DNA from: Yersinia massiliensis
Lineage (GTDB): Bacteria > Pseudomonadota > Gammaproteobacteria > Enterobacterales > Enterobacteriaceae
NCBI RefSeq assembly: GCF_003048255.1
Contig: NZ_CP028487.1
Coordinates: 2,852,001-2,916,000 of the forward strand
DNA: 64,000 nt
Direction: 5' to 3'
Under the pieces are notes generated by a model. It was not told where the DNA came from. It did not search any database and was given only the letters and a program-made list of their open reading frames with translations. Position numbers and translations under genes: made by a program. Each line of letters begins with the position of its first letter. The stretch's first letter is position 1. This document shows positions 11,723 to 22,033 of this stretch, piece after piece.

Positions 11723-12424
11723 CTAAGCCCCCACCAGCGTTAAGTGCTGCTGTAACTGACCATCACGCATTTCTAGCTGACGGCTCATGCGTTTTGCCAA
11801 CTGTAGGTCGTGGGTGACCACCAAAAATGCGGTCCCCTGACGAACATTCAATTCACCCAGCAGATTAAAGATGCTATCCGCATTACGTTGGTCCAGATTC
11901 CCTGTCGGTTCATCCGCCAGCACTAGCGACGGATTATTGACCAATGAACGGGCAATCGCCACACGTTGACGTTCACCGCCAGATAATTCAGATGGGCGAT
12001 GCTTGCTGCGTTTTTCCAGCCCTACGGCCACTAACATTTCACGGGCTTTATCCTGCGCTTCTGCCGGTTTAGCGCCGCCAATGAGCAGTGGCATCGCCAC
12101 ATTTTCGAGCGCAGTAAAATCAGGCAATAAATGGTGGAATTGATAGATAAACCCTAATTCACGGTTACGCAGTTCTGCTTTTGCCGTAGAAGATAGCTGA
12201 TTTAGAGAGCGCCCCTGATAAATTACTTCGCCAGAGGTTGGGGTATCCAAACCGCCCAACAAATGCAGCAAGGTACTTTTCCCCGAACCGGAACTCCCGA
12301 CAATCGCCATCAGTTCGCCCGACTCGATAGTAAATGACACATTGCTGAGAACGTCAGTATGCAGTTGCCCTTCCTGATAGCGTTTGCACAAGTTTAAACA
12401 CTGTAATAAAGGATGATTACTCAT
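11723..12424 (-). CDS. lolD: Lipoprotein-releasing ABC transporter ATP-binding protein LolD
   Basis: LolD is the ATPase of the LolCDE lipoprotein release complex. The 233-residue product contains Walker [17 protein letters not shown], the family [16 protein letters not shown] signature, and Walker [14 protein letters not shown] chose the ATG at 12424 (MSNHPLLQC), which overlaps the lolC stop by eight bases, the normal arrangement. The open frame continues further upstream only because it runs inside lolC. It is translationally coupled to lolC upstream and lolE downstream. Confidence 0.97.
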   Translation of the reverse strand: MSNHPLLQCLNLCKRYQEGQLHTDVLSNVSFTIESGELMAIVGSSGSGKSTLLHLLGGLDTPTSGEVIYQGRSLNQLSSTAKAELRNRELGFIYQFHHLLPDFTALENVAMPLLIGGAKPAEAQDKAREMLVAVGLEKRSKHRPSELSGGERQRVAIARSLVNNPSLVLADEPTGNLDQRNADSIFNLLGELNVRQGTAFLVVTHDLQLAKRMSRQLEMRDGQLQQHLTLVGA

Positions 12425-13619
12425 AGCGTAAAGCCTCAGCAGGTTGTGCGGCGGCAGCGCGCCAAGAAGGATAAAGCGTGGACAGTAATGCAATCGCCAT
12501 CGCCGACAGGGCAATGATGGTGACTTGAAGAGGGTTAATTTCCACCGGCAACGTGGCCCCATCAATCAATAATCCGAGCACGGGAATGATGGTATTCAAT
12601 TGGCTAGCCAGTAAGATACCCAGCCCTGCGCCCAGCAAAGCACCAATGACACCCGCCGTCGCCCCCTGCACCATAAATATCAGCATAATTTGGCGACGAC
12701 TTAATCCTTGTGTCTGCAAAATCGCCACTTCTCCCTGTTTTTCCATGACCAGCAGGCCTAGCGAGGTGATGATATTAAAGGCCGCAACGGCGATAATCAG
12801 GCTAAGCAGCAACCCCATCATGTTTTTTTCCATCCGTACGGCTTGGAACAGCTCACCTTTACGCTCACGCCAATCTTTCCACACCGTGCCTTCCGGCAGG
12901 GTTTGTTGGCTCAGGCTATCAACCGACAGCGGCTGTGAAAGGAATAAGCGCCACCCGGTAATATTGCCGGCAGGATAGCGCATTAGACGTGATGCATCCT
13001 GCTGATTAACCAGTATTTGGTAGCCATCGACCTCACTATCAGCGGCAAATGTGCCGATGACATTAAATAGCCGCTGGCTAGGGATACGCCCCATTGGGGT
13101 AAATTGGCTGGCACTCGGCACCATCAAACGCAGAGTCTCGCCTCGCTTAATCCCTAACTGGCCCGCTAGCTTTTCACCCAAGATCATATTGTAGCTACCG
13201 GGTTGCAAATCCTTCAGGTGCACGTTCACCAAATAATCGGCTAAGGGTTCGCGCTGTGAGGGGTCAACACCCAACATCACCCCTGCAGCCAAATTACGCG
13301 CACTCTGCAGCACCACATCAGCGGTGGTCAGCGGTACAATATCGGTGACCCCTGTCAGTGATTTCAGGGAGGACGCCGGTATTTTGTTTGGATCCAGTGA
13401 GCCTTGCGGTGTGGTGATGAGCGCCTGTGGCATCAGCCCCAAAATATTATTTTGCAAATCACGCTCAAAACCATTCATCACAGATAATACTGTAATCAAT
13501 GCCATCACCCCCAAAGTGATGCCAATGGTTGAAAGCCACGAAACGAACCGACCGAATCGGTCAGATGCACGCCCGCGCATATAACGCAGGCCGATAAATA
13601 GTGCGACAGGTTGATACAT
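12417..13619 (-). CDS. lolC: Lipoprotein-releasing ABC transporter permease LolC
   Basis: LolC is the partner permease of LolE; its periplasmic domain recruits the chaperone LolA. The 400 residues begin [22 protein letters not shown] and end PAEALRYE, close to E. coli along the whole length. There is one N-terminal helix, a periplasmic domain (about residues 48-265) and three C-terminal helices. It is the first gene of the lolCDE operon and is divergent from mfd, with 196 bp between the two start codons that must hold both promoters. Confidence 0.97.
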   Translation of the reverse strand: MYQPVALFIGLRYMRGRASDRFGRFVSWLSTIGITLGVMALITVLSVMNGFERDLQNNILGLMPQALITTPQGSLDPNKIPASSLKSLTGVTDIVPLTTADVVLQSARNLAAGVMLGVDPSQREPLADYLVNVHLKDLQPGSYNMILGEKLAGQLGIKRGETLRLMVPSASQFTPMGRIPSQRLFNVIGTFAADSEVDGYQILVNQQDASRLMRYPAGNITGWRLFLSQPLSVDSLSQQTLPEGTVWKDWRERKGELFQAVRMEKNMMGLLLSLIIAVAAFNIITSLGLLVMEKQGEVAILQTQGLSRRQIMLIFMVQGATAGVIGALLGAGLGILLASQLNTIIPVLGLLIDGATLPVEINPLQVTIIALSAMAIALLSTLYPSWRAAAAQPAEALRYE

Positions 13620-13815
13620 GAAATCTGTTTAGATCCTGTTGCTAAAGCAAAGTGATCGAGGATAATAAAGGGTACTACCGCTTTATGGAACCATTAACCG
13701 CCTATATCTCCGGCTTTTATTCCAAAAAAGAGCACCAATCTGTGGCTATGCGCATTCACGTGCTAGGATAGCCGCCGAGATAATTTGTCCTGATAAAGAG
13801 ACTGTTTAACTGCTT

Positions 13816-16800
13816 ATGTCCCAACAATATCGTTATTCATTACCTGAACGACGTGGCGATACCCGTCAGTTAGGTCAGTTGACCGGCTCTGCCTGCGCGG
13901 TCGAATGTGCGGAAATCATTGAGCGCCATAACGGCCCAGTAATGTTAATTACTCCCGATATGCAAACGGCGCTGCGGCTACGCGATGAGATCCAACAATT
14001 CTCGTCTTGGCCGGTGAATACCCTCTCCGATTGGGAAACACTGCCTTACGACAGTTTTTCACCGCATCAGGATATTATTTCGGCCCGCCTGTCCTGCCTT
14101 TACCATCTTCCCGCCATGGAACGTGGGGTTATTATTCTCCCGATTAATACCTTGATGCAACGGGTATGCCCCCATGAGTTCCTGCATGGTCACGCATTGG
14201 TGATGAAAAAAGGCCAACATCTGTCGCGGGATAAATTACGTGCGCAGCTTGAGCAGGCCGGTTATCGCAGTGTGGATCAGGTCATGGAACACGGTGAATT
14301 CGCTACCCGAGGCGCGTTATTGGATCTTTATCCGATGGGCAGCGAAGAGCCCTATCGAATTGATTTTTTTGATGATGATATTGATAGCCTGCGTATATTT
14401 GATGTTGATACCCAGCGCACATTGACCGAAGTTGAGCAAATCAACTTACTGCCCGCTCATGAATTCCCCATTGATAAAGCTGCTATTGAGCTGTTTCGCA
14501 GTCAATGGCGTGAGCAGTTCGATGTCCGCCGTGATGCAGAACATGTTTATCAGCAAGTCAGTAAAGGCATTTGGCCCGCTGGTATTGAATATTGGCAACC
14601 GTTGTTTTTTAGCCAGCCATTGCCTTCACTTTTCAGCTACCTACCGGCAAATACGTTATTAGTGAATACCGGCTCGCTAGAAAGTTCAGCCGAGCGTTTT
14701 TGGCTGGATGTGAATCAGCGATTTGAAAGCCGCCGCATTGACCCAATGCGCCCGTTGCTCGCTCCCGAAACGCTCTGGTTGCGAGTGGATTCGCTGTTCA
14801 GCGAGCTCAAAGAGTGGCCTCGGGTCCAGTTTAAAACCGATGAAGTCCCTGCCAAAACAGCCAATACCAATCTGCATTATCAAGCACTGCCTGATTTGTC
14901 AGTTCAAGCGCAGCAAAAGGCCCCGTTGGATAACCTGCGCCGCTTTATCGAAGCATTCAGCGGCAGCATTGTGTTCTCCGTAGAAAGTGAGGGGCGGCGA
15001 GAAACGTTGCAAGACCTCCTTGCGCGGATAAAAATCAGCCCAACCTTAATCACTGAATTATCGCAAGCCAGTGCACCGGGGCATTATTTGATGATCGGGG
15101 CTGCTGAACGCGGCTTCCTTGATACAGATAAAAAGTTAGCGCTGATTTGTGAAAGCGATTTACTCGGGGAACGCGTTAGCCGCCGACGGCAAGATAACCG
15201 CCGTACGATTAATACCGATACGCTGATCCGCAATCTGGCAGAGTTGCGTCCGGGTCAGCCAGTGGTCCATTTGGAACACGGTGTAGGGCGCTATCTGGGC
15301 TTAACAACCCTTGAAGCAGGCGGCATCAAAGCCGAATACCTGATTTTGACCTACGCTGGCGAAGATAAGCTCTATGTGCCTGTCTCCTCCTTGCACCTGA
15401 TCAGCCGTTATTCTGGCGGCGCAGATGAAAATGCCCCTCTGCATAAGCTAGGTGGGGATGCGTGGAGCCGCGCACGGCAAAAAGCGGCCGAAAAAGTGCG
15501 CGATGTCGCGGCTGAATTGCTGGATATTTATGCACAACGCGCAGCCAAATCAGGTTTTAAATTCAAACTCGACCGAGAACAATATCAGCTGTTCTGTCAA
15601 AGCTTCCCCTTTGAAACCACGCCCGATCAAGAGCAGGCTATTCACGCCGTTATCAGCGATATGTGCCAACCATTAGCCATGGATAGATTAGTGTGTGGTG
15701 ATGTTGGTTTCGGTAAAACCGAAGTGGCAATGCGGGCCGCCTTCCTTGCGGTGGCCAATAATAAGCAGGTTGCCGTCTTGGTGCCGACCACCCTGCTCGC
15801 TCAACAGCACTTCGATAATTTCCGTGACCGTTTCGCTACTTGGCCGGTGCGCATTGAGATGATGTCGCGCTTTCGTAGTGCTAAAGAGCAACAGCTGGTA
15901 TTGGAGCAAGCTGCCGAAGGGAAAGTCGATATCATTATCGGGACTCACAAGTTGTTGCAAAGCGACCTGCGCTGGCATGACCTCGGCCTATTGATTGTCG
16001 ATGAAGAACATCGCTTTGGGGTCCGCCATAAAGAACGTATTAAAGCGATGCGTGCCGATGTGGATATTTTGACGCTAACCGCAACGCCAATCCCACGCAC
16101 ATTAAATATGGCCATGAGTGGCATGCGCGACTTGTCAATTATTGCCACGCCACCGGCGCGCCGTCTGGCAGTGAAAACCTTTGTACGCGAGTACGATAGT
16201 CTGGTGATACGAGAAGCCATTTTGCGTGAAATCCTCCGCGGCGGTCAGGTTTATTACCTGTACAACGACGTGGAAAACATCGAGAAAGCCACCCAGCGAC
16301 TGGCTGAGTTGGTGCCAGAGGCCCGTATTGCAATTGGCCATGGTCAGATGCGTGAAAGGGATTTGGAGCGCGTGATGAATGATTTCCATCATCAGCGCTT
16401 TAACGTTCTGGTCTGCACCACGATTATAGAAACCGGTATCGACATACCGAGTGCCAATACCATTATCATTGAACGTGCCGATCATTTTGGTCTGGCGCAA
16501 CTTCACCAATTGCGAGGCCGCGTTGGGCGTTCACATCACCAAGCTTATGCTTACCTGTTAACGCCGAATCCGAAAGCCATGACAACCGATGCCAAAAAAC
16601 GGTTGGAGGCGATTGCCTCACTGGAAGATCTTGGTGCTGGCTTTGCGTTAGCTACCCATGACCTTGAGATTCGAGGTGCGGGCGAGTTGCTAGGCGAAGA
16701 CCAGAGCGGCCAGTTGACCACTATTGGTTTCTCGTTATACATGGAGCTGCTGGAGAACGCTGTTGATGCGCTGAAAGAAGGCAGAGAACCGTCTCTGGAA

Positions 16801-17262
16801 GATCTCACCAGCAACCAGACGGAAATCGAAATGCGCATGCCTGTGTTGCTGCCGGATGATTTCATTCCTGATGTAAATGTTCGGCTTTCATTCTATAAAC
16901 GCATTGCTAGTGCACGCAATGAAACAGAACTCGATGAGTTAAAAGTGGAACTTATCGATCGCTTTGGTAAGTTACCAGACGCAGCCCGCTATCTGCTACA
17001 AACCGCCGAACTGCGTCAGCAAGCGCTGAAATTGGGCATTAAGCGAATTGAGGGCAATGAGCGCGGTGGTTTTATCGAGTTTAGCGATAAGAACAAGGTC
17101 GACCCCGTTTATCTGATTGGTTTGCTACAGCGCCAACCGAAGATATATCGCCTGGAAGGGCCAACCAAGCTGAAGTTTATGCAGGATTTGACTGACCGAG
17201 CACAGCGGCTGAAATTTATCAGTGAATTGCTGGCCGCGTTTGAACAGCATCGCATAGCCTAA
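13816..17262 (+). CDS. mfd: Transcription-repair coupling factor Mfd
   Basis: Mfd pushes stalled RNA polymerase off DNA and recruits UvrA, coupling transcription to nucleotide excision repair. The 1148 residues match the family length. A UvrB-like N-terminal module is followed by the CarD-like polymerase-binding domain (RPGQPVVHLEHGVGRYLGL, about residue 480). The superfamily-2 translocase comes next, with Walker A GDVGFGKTEVAMRAAF near 630, the DEEH box near 730 and TATPIPRT. A C-terminal autoinhibitory TRCF domain ends the protein. It is monocistronic here, divergent from lolC, and is followed by an unusual palindromic region. Confidence 0.98.
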   Translation: MSQQYRYSLPERRGDTRQLGQLTGSACAVECAEIIERHNGPVMLITPDMQTALRLRDEIQQFSSWPVNTLSDWETLPYDSFSPHQDIISARLSCLYHLPAMERGVIILPINTLMQRVCPHEFLHGHALVMKKGQHLSRDKLRAQLEQAGYRSVDQVMEHGEFATRGALLDLYPMGSEEPYRIDFFDDDIDSLRIFDVDTQRTLTEVEQINLLPAHEFPIDKAAIELFRSQWREQFDVRRDAEHVYQQVSKGIWPAGIEYWQPLFFSQPLPSLFSYLPANTLLVNTGSLESSAERFWLDVNQRFESRRIDPMRPLLAPETLWLRVDSLFSELKEWPRVQFKTDEVPAKTANTNLHYQALPDLSVQAQQKAPLDNLRRFIEAFSGSIVFSVESEGRRETLQDLLARIKISPTLITELSQASAPGHYLMIGAAERGFLDTDKKLALICESDLLGERVSRRRQDNRRTINTDTLIRNLAELRPGQPVVHLEHGVGRYLGLTTLEAGGIKAEYLILTYAGEDKLYVPVSSLHLISRYSGGADENAPLHKLGGDAWSRARQKAAEKVRDVAAELLDIYAQRAAKSGFKFKLDREQYQLFCQSFPFETTPDQEQAIHAVISDMCQPLAMDRLVCGDVGFGKTEVAMRAAFLAVANNKQVAVLVPTTLLAQQHFDNFRDRFATWPVRIEMMSRFRSAKEQQLVLEQAAEGKVDIIIGTHKLLQSDLRWHDLGLLIVDEEHRFGVRHKERIKAMRADVDILTLTATPIPRTLNMAMSGMRDLSIIATPPARRLAVKTFVREYDSLVIREAILREILRGGQVYYLYNDVENIEKATQRLAELVPEARIAIGHGQMRERDLERVMNDFHHQRFNVLVCTTIIETGIDIPSANTIIIERADHFGLAQLHQLRGRVGRSHHQAYAYLLTPNPKAMTTDAKKRLEAIASLEDLGAGFALATHDLEIRGAGELLGEDQSGQLTTIGFSLYMELLENAVDALKEGREPSLEDLTSNQTEIEMRMPVLLPDDFIPDVNVRLSFYKRIASARNETELDELKVELIDRFGKLPDAARYLLQTAELRQQALKLGIKRIEGNERGGFIEFSDKNKVDPVYLIGLLQRQPKIYRLEGPTKLKFMQDLTDRAQRLKFISELLAAFEQHRIA

Positions 17263-17289
17263 TCAATTCATTCGTATTTTCAGCAAAAC

Positions 17290-17325
17290 TAACGCGGGTT
17301 TTTCAGCAATGAGAAACCCGCGTTA
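17290..17325 (+). terminator. Hairpin after mfd
   Basis: A perfect 12-bp stem, TAACGCGGGTTT / AAACCCGCGTTA, encloses a 12-base loop 27 bp after the mfd stop. No long T tract follows. Its right arm can alternatively pair with CGCGGG at 17406-17411 as part of the larger palindrome downstream. Confidence 0.6.
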
Positions 17326-17414
17326 ATGTTAGTGCCACTCGCTTAACCGCTGTACTCATTTTTTTGAGTACACATGATGTTAAGCGATCAGAATTAACAC
17401 TAAATCGCGGGTTC
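17313..17414. repeat. About 100-bp interrupted palindrome between mfd and ycfJ
   Basis: Nested complementary arms run inward: CCCGCG (17317-17322) with CGCGGG (17406-17411), TTAGTG (17329-17334) with CACTAA (17398-17403), TCGCTTAA (17339-17346) with TTAAGCGA (17380-17387), and TGTACTCA (17351-17358) with TGAGTACA (17365-17372) around a T6 loop. The whole could fold into one long hairpin. It sits between two convergent genes and may act as a two-way terminator. It also has the look of a palindromic mobile repeat, although I do not recognise the family. Confidence 0.7.
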
Positions 17415-17446
17415 TTGGAACAAGGTCTTGGACAACGGATTTTGTA

Positions 17447-17986
17447 TTATGCTTGGTTGTTCAGCATCAGTTGACCATTTTTATCGATTGGGATCTGCGT
17501 ACCTGGATCACGATCCATACGAATTTTTCCCTGCTGATCGCCAATTTTGTAGGTTACGTCATATCCCAACAATTTCTGTGACTTATCGTAAACAGTTTGG
17601 CAACGTTGTTGGGTGGTCGTATAGGTATCATTTTCCTGCATATTACTTTGTACACGGTTGCCGGCATAGCCTCCAGCCAACGCACCTGCGACTGTTGCAA
17701 TGTCTTTACCACGTCCACCACCTACCTGATGACCGAGCACCCCACCCGCGACTGCCCCAAGTACTGAACCGGCGATTTGGTTCTCGTCTTGCACGGGTTT
17801 ACGGTGAGTGACGGTCACATTGCGACATTCTTTACGAGGCGTTTTAATCGTCTCTTTAATCGGTGTCGCGGTCAGAACTTGTGCATATTGCGGAGCACCG
17901 GAAAATACATTCATACTGGCGACAGCGGCAATTCCCAGAGCGGCTGCAATACCGATACCTACACCTGCTAACATTGATTTGTTCAC
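17447..17986 (-). CDS. ycfJ: YcfJ-like glycine-zipper membrane protein
   Basis: This is a conserved envelope protein of unknown function. The 179-residue product matches remembered E. coli YcfJ almost throughout (NKSMLAGVGIGIAAALGIAAV at the start, GDQQGKIRMDRDPGTQIP near the end). It has one N-terminal hydrophobic helix and a central glycine-zipper segment (SVLGAVAGGVLGHQVGGGRG and TVAGALAGGYAGN) that may form a membrane hairpin. I chose the GTG at 17986 because AGGAGG lies eight bases upstream; ten more residues are open further upstream. It lies between mfd and the ERIC-like array, convergent with mfd. Confidence 0.85.
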   Translation of the reverse strand: MNKSMLAGVGIGIAAALGIAAVASMNVFSGAPQYAQVLTATPIKETIKTPRKECRNVTVTHRKPVQDENQIAGSVLGAVAGGVLGHQVGGGRGKDIATVAGALAGGYAGNRVQSNMQENDTYTTTQQRCQTVYDKSQKLLGYDVTYKIGDQQGKIRMDRDPGTQIPIDKNGQLMLNNQA

Positions 17987-18324
17987 AGGAAAACCTCCTA
18001 AAGTGTGACCACGCATCTTCTGCCCCAGTATTCCAATGTAAAAAATGGAAATCTGGCAGCGTCCAGTACTGAGGATTGCCCCTCTTATTACTGGAGTACG
18101 GCGTGCGTGACTCGCCGTCTTGACTCAGTAGACAGATGGAGTCTGCACAATGTGCTTTGACCTAGCAATAAGACAAATGGACTAAACGTCCAGATAATAG
18201 GTGTGAATGAATGTGTTTAGGAGGATTCCGACTGGCGATGATCGTTAGTGTGGAATTAAATGCTGATAATTTAACTTTATGTGCGGAATATTTTAGCGAT
18301 AAGTGCGCTGCATTGAGGAGAATA
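17987..18324. other. Gene-free region upstream of ycfJ
   Basis: No coding region could be supported. It must hold the ycfJ promoter on the minus strand, but no clear operator was seen. One short forward open frame (18211-18426) runs into the repeat array and is not credible. Confidence 0.5.
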
Positions 18325-18722
18325 AACGCCGCTAAAACGCTGCGGCGCTCAGGAAAAAACCGGTTCACCAAAGTCATGGACGTTGCAGCTAGGCAGCAAG
18401 GAGCGCATCCCGATGAGCTGACATAAGTCAGTGATTCGGGTAAATGAACGCCGCTAACAACGCTGCGGTGTTCAGGAAAAAACCGGTTCCCCAAAGTCAT
18501 GGACGTTGCAGCTAGGCAGCAAGGAACGCATCCCGATGAGCTGACATAAGTCAGTGATTCGGGTAAGTGAACGCCGCTAACAACGCTGCGGCGCTCAGGA
18601 AAAACCGGTTCCCCAAAGTCATGGACGTTGCAGCTAGGCAGCAAGGAACGCATCCCGATGAGCTGACATAAGTCAGTGACTCGGGTAAGTGAACGCCGCT
18701 AACAACGCTGCGGCGTTCAGGA
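18325..18722. repeat. Tandem array of ERIC-like repeats (3.3 copies, about 122 bp each)
   Basis: Units start at 18325, 18447 and 18570, with a partial fourth from 18692 to about 18722; periods are 122, 123 and 122 bp. Each unit carries GTTGCAGCTAGGCAGCAAGG, then a central hairpin CTGAC-ATAA-GTCAG inside CCCGA/TTCGGG arms, then a second palindrome AACGCCGC/GCGGCGTT. The central part resembles the ERIC core (AGCTTACATAAGTAAGTGACTGGGG in E. coli). Copies 2 and 3 are nearly identical, suggesting recent duplication; copy 1 is more divergent. The array lies immediately downstream of ndh, so the ndh transcript may run into it. Confidence 0.85.
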
Positions 18723-18733
18723 CGAAGGGGAAA

Positions 18734-20038
18734 TTAGTGAAGCTTAAGACGTGGCCGAATAACCCGATTAATCCCACCCACCAGCATCATCAAGCCAGTC
18801 TTGGTATAACCATGCAATGCGACTTGATGCATACGATACAACGAGATATAAACAACTCGCGCTACCCGCCCTTCAACCATCATGGAGCCACGCATAAGGT
18901 TGCCCATCAGGCTACCTACGGTGCTGAATTTAGACAGGGATACCAGTGAACCGTGGTCTTTATAAATGTATGGCTTCAGCGGTTGGTCGTTGAGCAAGGC
19001 TAAAATATTGCGGTAGCAACGGTTGGCCATCTGATGCGCTGATTGTGCACGTGGTGGTACAAAACCGCCACTCGGTTGAGGGCAAGAGGCGCAGTCGCCA
19101 ATAGCAAAAATATTTGGATCACGGGTCGTTTGCAGTGTCGGCTCGACGACTAGCTGGTTAATGCGGTTGGTTTCCAGCCCAGCGATATCTTTCATAAAGT
19201 CCGGCGCTTTGATCCCCGCGGCCCAAACCATGAGATCCGCATTAATAAATTCACCGTCTTTGGTATTCAGGCCGTTCTCATCAGCGCTAGTGACCATCGT
19301 TTTGGTTAATACACGGACGCCCAACTTAGTCAGTTCCTGATGCGCAGCCGTTGAAATGCGCGGCGGAAGTGCTGGCAGAATACGCTCACCCGCTTCGACC
19401 AGTGTCACATTCAGTGCTTGGTTATCCAAACCAACGAAACCGTAGCTGTGTAGCTGTTTTACCGCATTATGTAATTCAGCAGAGAGTTCTACACCCGTTG
19501 CGCCACCACCGACAATGGCAATGTTAACTTTGCCCTTTTCACCCGGTTGAGCTGAGTATTTCAGGAACAGGTTAAGCATCTCGTTATGGAAACGATGTGC
19601 TTGATGTGGATTGTCCAAGAAGATGCAGTTCTCTTTAACGCCCGGCGTACCGAAATCATTCGAGGTACTGCCCAGCGCCATGACGAGTATGTCATAGCTT
19701 AATTCACGCTCGGTGACCAAAATATCACCGTGTTCATCGCAAATCTCAGCCAAGCTCAACGTTTTCGTCTCACGGTTGATGTTCGTTAAAGAACCCAACT
19801 GGAAATTAAAAAAGTGGTTACGGGCATGAGCCAAATAGCTCAGCGCATCGACACCATCATCCAAGGAACCCGTTGCCACTTCATGCAACAACGGTTTCCA
19901 CAAATGGCTGTGGTTGCGATCGACCAGAACTATCTCTGCTTTTTTGCTGCGGCCCAGCTTATGGCCCAAACTTGTTGCCAGCTCAAGACCGCCAGCTCCA
20001 CCACCAATAATAACGATTTTTTTCTTCGGCGTTGTCAA
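18734..20038 (-). CDS. ndh: NADH:ubiquinone reductase type II
   Basis: Ndh is the peripheral, non-proton-pumping NADH dehydrogenase that feeds electrons into quinone during aerobic growth. The 434-residue flavoprotein has an FAD Rossmann motif [12 protein letters not shown] at the start, an NADH-binding [16 protein letters not shown] in the middle, and [15 protein letters not shown] late. Its last 60 residues match the E. coli membrane-binding end ([18 protein letters not shown]). I chose the TTG at 20038: it gives the same N terminus as E. coli (TTPxKKIVI) and GGGGGT lies about seven bases upstream. A perfect FNR site lies further upstream, in keeping with known FNR repression of ndh. Confidence 0.96.
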   Translation of the reverse strand: MTTPKKKIVIIGGGAGGLELATSLGHKLGRSKKAEIVLVDRNHSHLWKPLLHEVATGSLDDGVDALSYLAHARNHFFNFQLGSLTNINRETKTLSLAEICDEHGDILVTERELSYDILVMALGSTSNDFGTPGVKENCIFLDNPHQAHRFHNEMLNLFLKYSAQPGEKGKVNIAIVGGGATGVELSAELHNAVKQLHSYGFVGLDNQALNVTLVEAGERILPALPPRISTAAHQELTKLGVRVLTKTMVTSADENGLNTKDGEFINADLMVWAAGIKAPDFMKDIAGLETNRINQLVVEPTLQTTRDPNIFAIGDCASCPQPSGGFVPPRAQSAHQMANRCYRNILALLNDQPLKPYIYKDHGSLVSLSKFSTVGSLMGNLMRGSMMVEGRVARVVYISLYRMHQVALHGYTKTGLMMLVGGINRVIRPRLKLH

Positions 20039-20173
20039 AATGACCCCCTGAATGTGAACCAATTGTTAGCTAAGGGTAAACAAATAATATCCTTAGATAA
20101 CATAGGGTTTGCTGATATTAAGTCGATAATCTGTAGTCAGAATATCATGCAGGGTCATTTGGTCATACCAAAA

Positions 20174-20187
20174 TTGATATATATCAA
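20174..20187 (-). promoter_or_regulatory. Perfect FNR site upstream of ndh
   Basis: TTGAT-ATAT-ATCAA matches all ten conserved bases of the FNR consensus. It lies 136 bp before the ndh start codon. FNR represses ndh when oxygen is low in E. coli, so the same control is likely here. Confidence 0.85.
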
Positions 20188-20326
20188 CTTTTTTTGATTA
20201 AAGTGGCAACAAAGAGATTTTTCTCGAATAGGATTCAAATAGTTAGGTGCACGTCACGTTTTGGATATTTTCTATGTGTTGTTCAAGGGGGAAGAAGTTT
20301 GACATTTTCTGCGATAGAAATAGCCT

Positions 20327-20353
20327 GAAAAAAGGGCTCGACGACCCCTTTTC
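20327..20353 (-). terminator. Terminator after ycfP
   Basis: Read on the minus strand, GAAAAGGG, a loop of about nine bases, then CCCTTTTTTC form a stem with a T run, 60-85 bp past the ycfP stop. It probably ends the hinT-to-ycfP series. Confidence 0.7.
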
Positions 20354-20412
20354 AAGCCAAGTGACGATATGCGATGGGCGGCACGATTAACCCATCATTA
20401 ACATAAACCAGC

Positions 20413-20955
20413 TTAGCCCAGCGTTTTAAATGCCTTAATACGCTGTAGATGAGGCGAAAGATCTTTAAATTTGTGGCTTTGTTTCTCATCCCAAACAATT
20501 TCATAGAAAGGATGTAAATCACCCGCGGTTCGCTGACTATCAAGCATTTCATCATGGCGAGACAGCACCACGAGGCAACGATCACGGTTCTTCTCGCGAA
20601 AGTTATTGATACATTTGCTGGCGATATCCACATACTCTTCAGGACGGTCTATTTTTCCACCCATATTATCTTGCGGATAGAGATTGGGGTTGAAAGCGAC
20701 TTGACGGATCCCACACAGGAAACCAATACGCTCAGCCCAAAATCCACCCAGCCCGACACCACAAATCAATGATCGAGTATCACCACCTTGCTGAATGGCT
20801 TTATCCACTTCTTTCAATAAATGCTGCATATCATGGCGAGGATGCAAGGTGCTATAGCTGATAAAACGCACATCCGGATCGATGAACTGCAACTGCAGAA
20901 CTTTTTCATGATTACCGGGGCTGTTGGAATCAAAACCATGTAAGTAGACGATCAT
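20413..20955 (-). CDS. ycfP: YcfP, UPF0227 esterase-like protein
   Basis: This is a conserved alpha/beta-hydrolase-like protein without a confirmed substrate. Its 180 residues equal the E. coli YcfP length and match it closely. [20 protein letters not shown] holds the oxyanion-type HGFDS motif, and [15 protein letters not shown] takes the place of a nucleophile elbow but with Gly-Leu in the usual Ser position, so catalysis is doubtful. It is the last gene of the hinT-ycfL-lpoB-thiK-nagZ-ycfP series and starts 22 bp after nagZ. Confidence 0.9.
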   Translation of the reverse strand: MIVYLHGFDSNSPGNHEKVLQLQFIDPDVRFISYSTLHPRHDMQHLLKEVDKAIQQGGDTRSLICGVGLGGFWAERIGFLCGIRQVAFNPNLYPQDNMGGKIDRPEEYVDIASKCINNFREKNRDRCLVVLSRHDEMLDSQRTAGDLHPFYEIVWDEKQSHKFKDLSPHLQRIKAFKTLG

Positions 20956-20977
20956 ATTTATCCTCGCGACTTAAAAC

Positions 20978-22006
20978 CTATCCCAATGAATTCTTATGTG
21001 CATCCCAACGTTCGCTGAGCTCAGTTAATGCCTTATTTGCCTGCTGCCAGCGCGATGATGCCCTCAACGCTTGACGACTGAACTGCCCAGAATGATACAA
21101 GCGCGTCAGTTGATCTGCTTTGACCGGGGACAGGTTATCGAGCACACTGACGGCCCCCTGACGGTTATTGCACACCAGAATCATATCGCAACCCGCATCC
21201 AGCGATGCTTGACCACGTTCGGCATAACTGCCCATTATCGCAGCACCTTCCATCGATAAATCATCGGAAAAGATGATGCCATCGAAGCCTAACTCTTGCC
21301 GCAATATCTGTTGAAGCCAATAAGCGGAACCGCTTGCCGGACGCGCATCTGCTTCAGTATAAATGACGTGGGCAGGCATAATGGCGTCCAATAACCCACG
21401 CTCAATCAGTTCACGAAATATAACCATATCATGAGTGCGGATTTCTGCCAGTGTTCGATTATCACGCGGTGTTTCTTTGTGGGAGTCTGCTGTGACTGCG
21501 CCATGACCGGGGAAATGTTTACCCGTCGTTTTCATCCCTGCGCTATGCATCCCGCGAATAAAGCACTCGGCCATCTTCAATGCTTGCTGCGGGTCACTGT
21601 GGAACGAGCGTTCACCAATCGCGGCACTGACATGCCCAATATCCAGTACTGGCGCGAAGCTGATATCGATATCCATTGAGATCATTTCTGCTGCCATCAG
21701 CCAACCCGCTTCTTGTGCCAATTGAGCAGCGGTTGCCGCATCGTTGATGGCCGCAAAAGATTGGGCTGCAGGTAAGCGAGTAAAACCTTCACGAAAACGC
21801 TGCACCCGACCACCTTCCTGATCAACCGCCACTACCAACCGGTCATGGGATGCCGCCCGAATTTGGCGGACTAGCTCACGCAACTGTTCGGCATCATGGT
21901 AATTGCGGCTGAACAAAATCAGCCCGCCCACCAGCGGGTGTTTTAAAATCTCACGTTCTTCTGCGTCCAGCTCATAGCTGGCAACGTCTAACATCACTGG
22001 ACCCAC
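20978..22006 (-). CDS. nagZ: Beta-N-acetylhexosaminidase NagZ
   Basis: NagZ is a cytosolic glycoside hydrolase family 3 enzyme that cuts GlcNAc from GlcNAc-anhydromuropeptides during peptidoglycan recycling; its products also signal to AmpR-type beta-lactamase control. The 342-residue protein has the GH3 pieces [16 protein letters not shown], the KHFPGHG loop with the His acid/base of the mobile loop, and the nucleophile Asp in [12 protein letters not shown]. The start [13 protein letters not shown] is the usual N terminus. It belongs with thiK and ycfP in one minus-strand operon. NagK (9424-10338) works later in the same recycling route. Confidence 0.97.
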   Translation of the reverse strand: MGPVMLDVASYELDAEEREILKHPLVGGLILFSRNYHDAEQLRELVRQIRAASHDRLVVAVDQEGGRVQRFREGFTRLPAAQSFAAINDAATAAQLAQEAGWLMAAEMISMDIDISFAPVLDIGHVSAAIGERSFHSDPQQALKMAECFIRGMHSAGMKTTGKHFPGHGAVTADSHKETPRDNRTLAEIRTHDMVIFRELIERGLLDAIMPAHVIYTEADARPASGSAYWLQQILRQELGFDGIIFSDDLSMEGAAIMGSYAERGQASLDAGCDMILVCNNRQGAVSVLDNLSPVKADQLTRLYHSGQFSRQALRASSRWQQANKALTELSERWDAHKNSLG

Positions 22007-22033
22007 GACAACCTCATCAATTTAGATTAAGCC

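Noticed and set aside
18211..18426. 71-codon forward open frame before the repeat array
   Set aside because: It runs into the first ERIC-like unit and shows no coding signs of its own.
18162..18653. 163-codon minus-strand open frame with repeated protein segments
   Set aside because: The repeated protein blocks come from reading the ERIC-like units in one frame; there is no ribosome-binding site or family resemblance.
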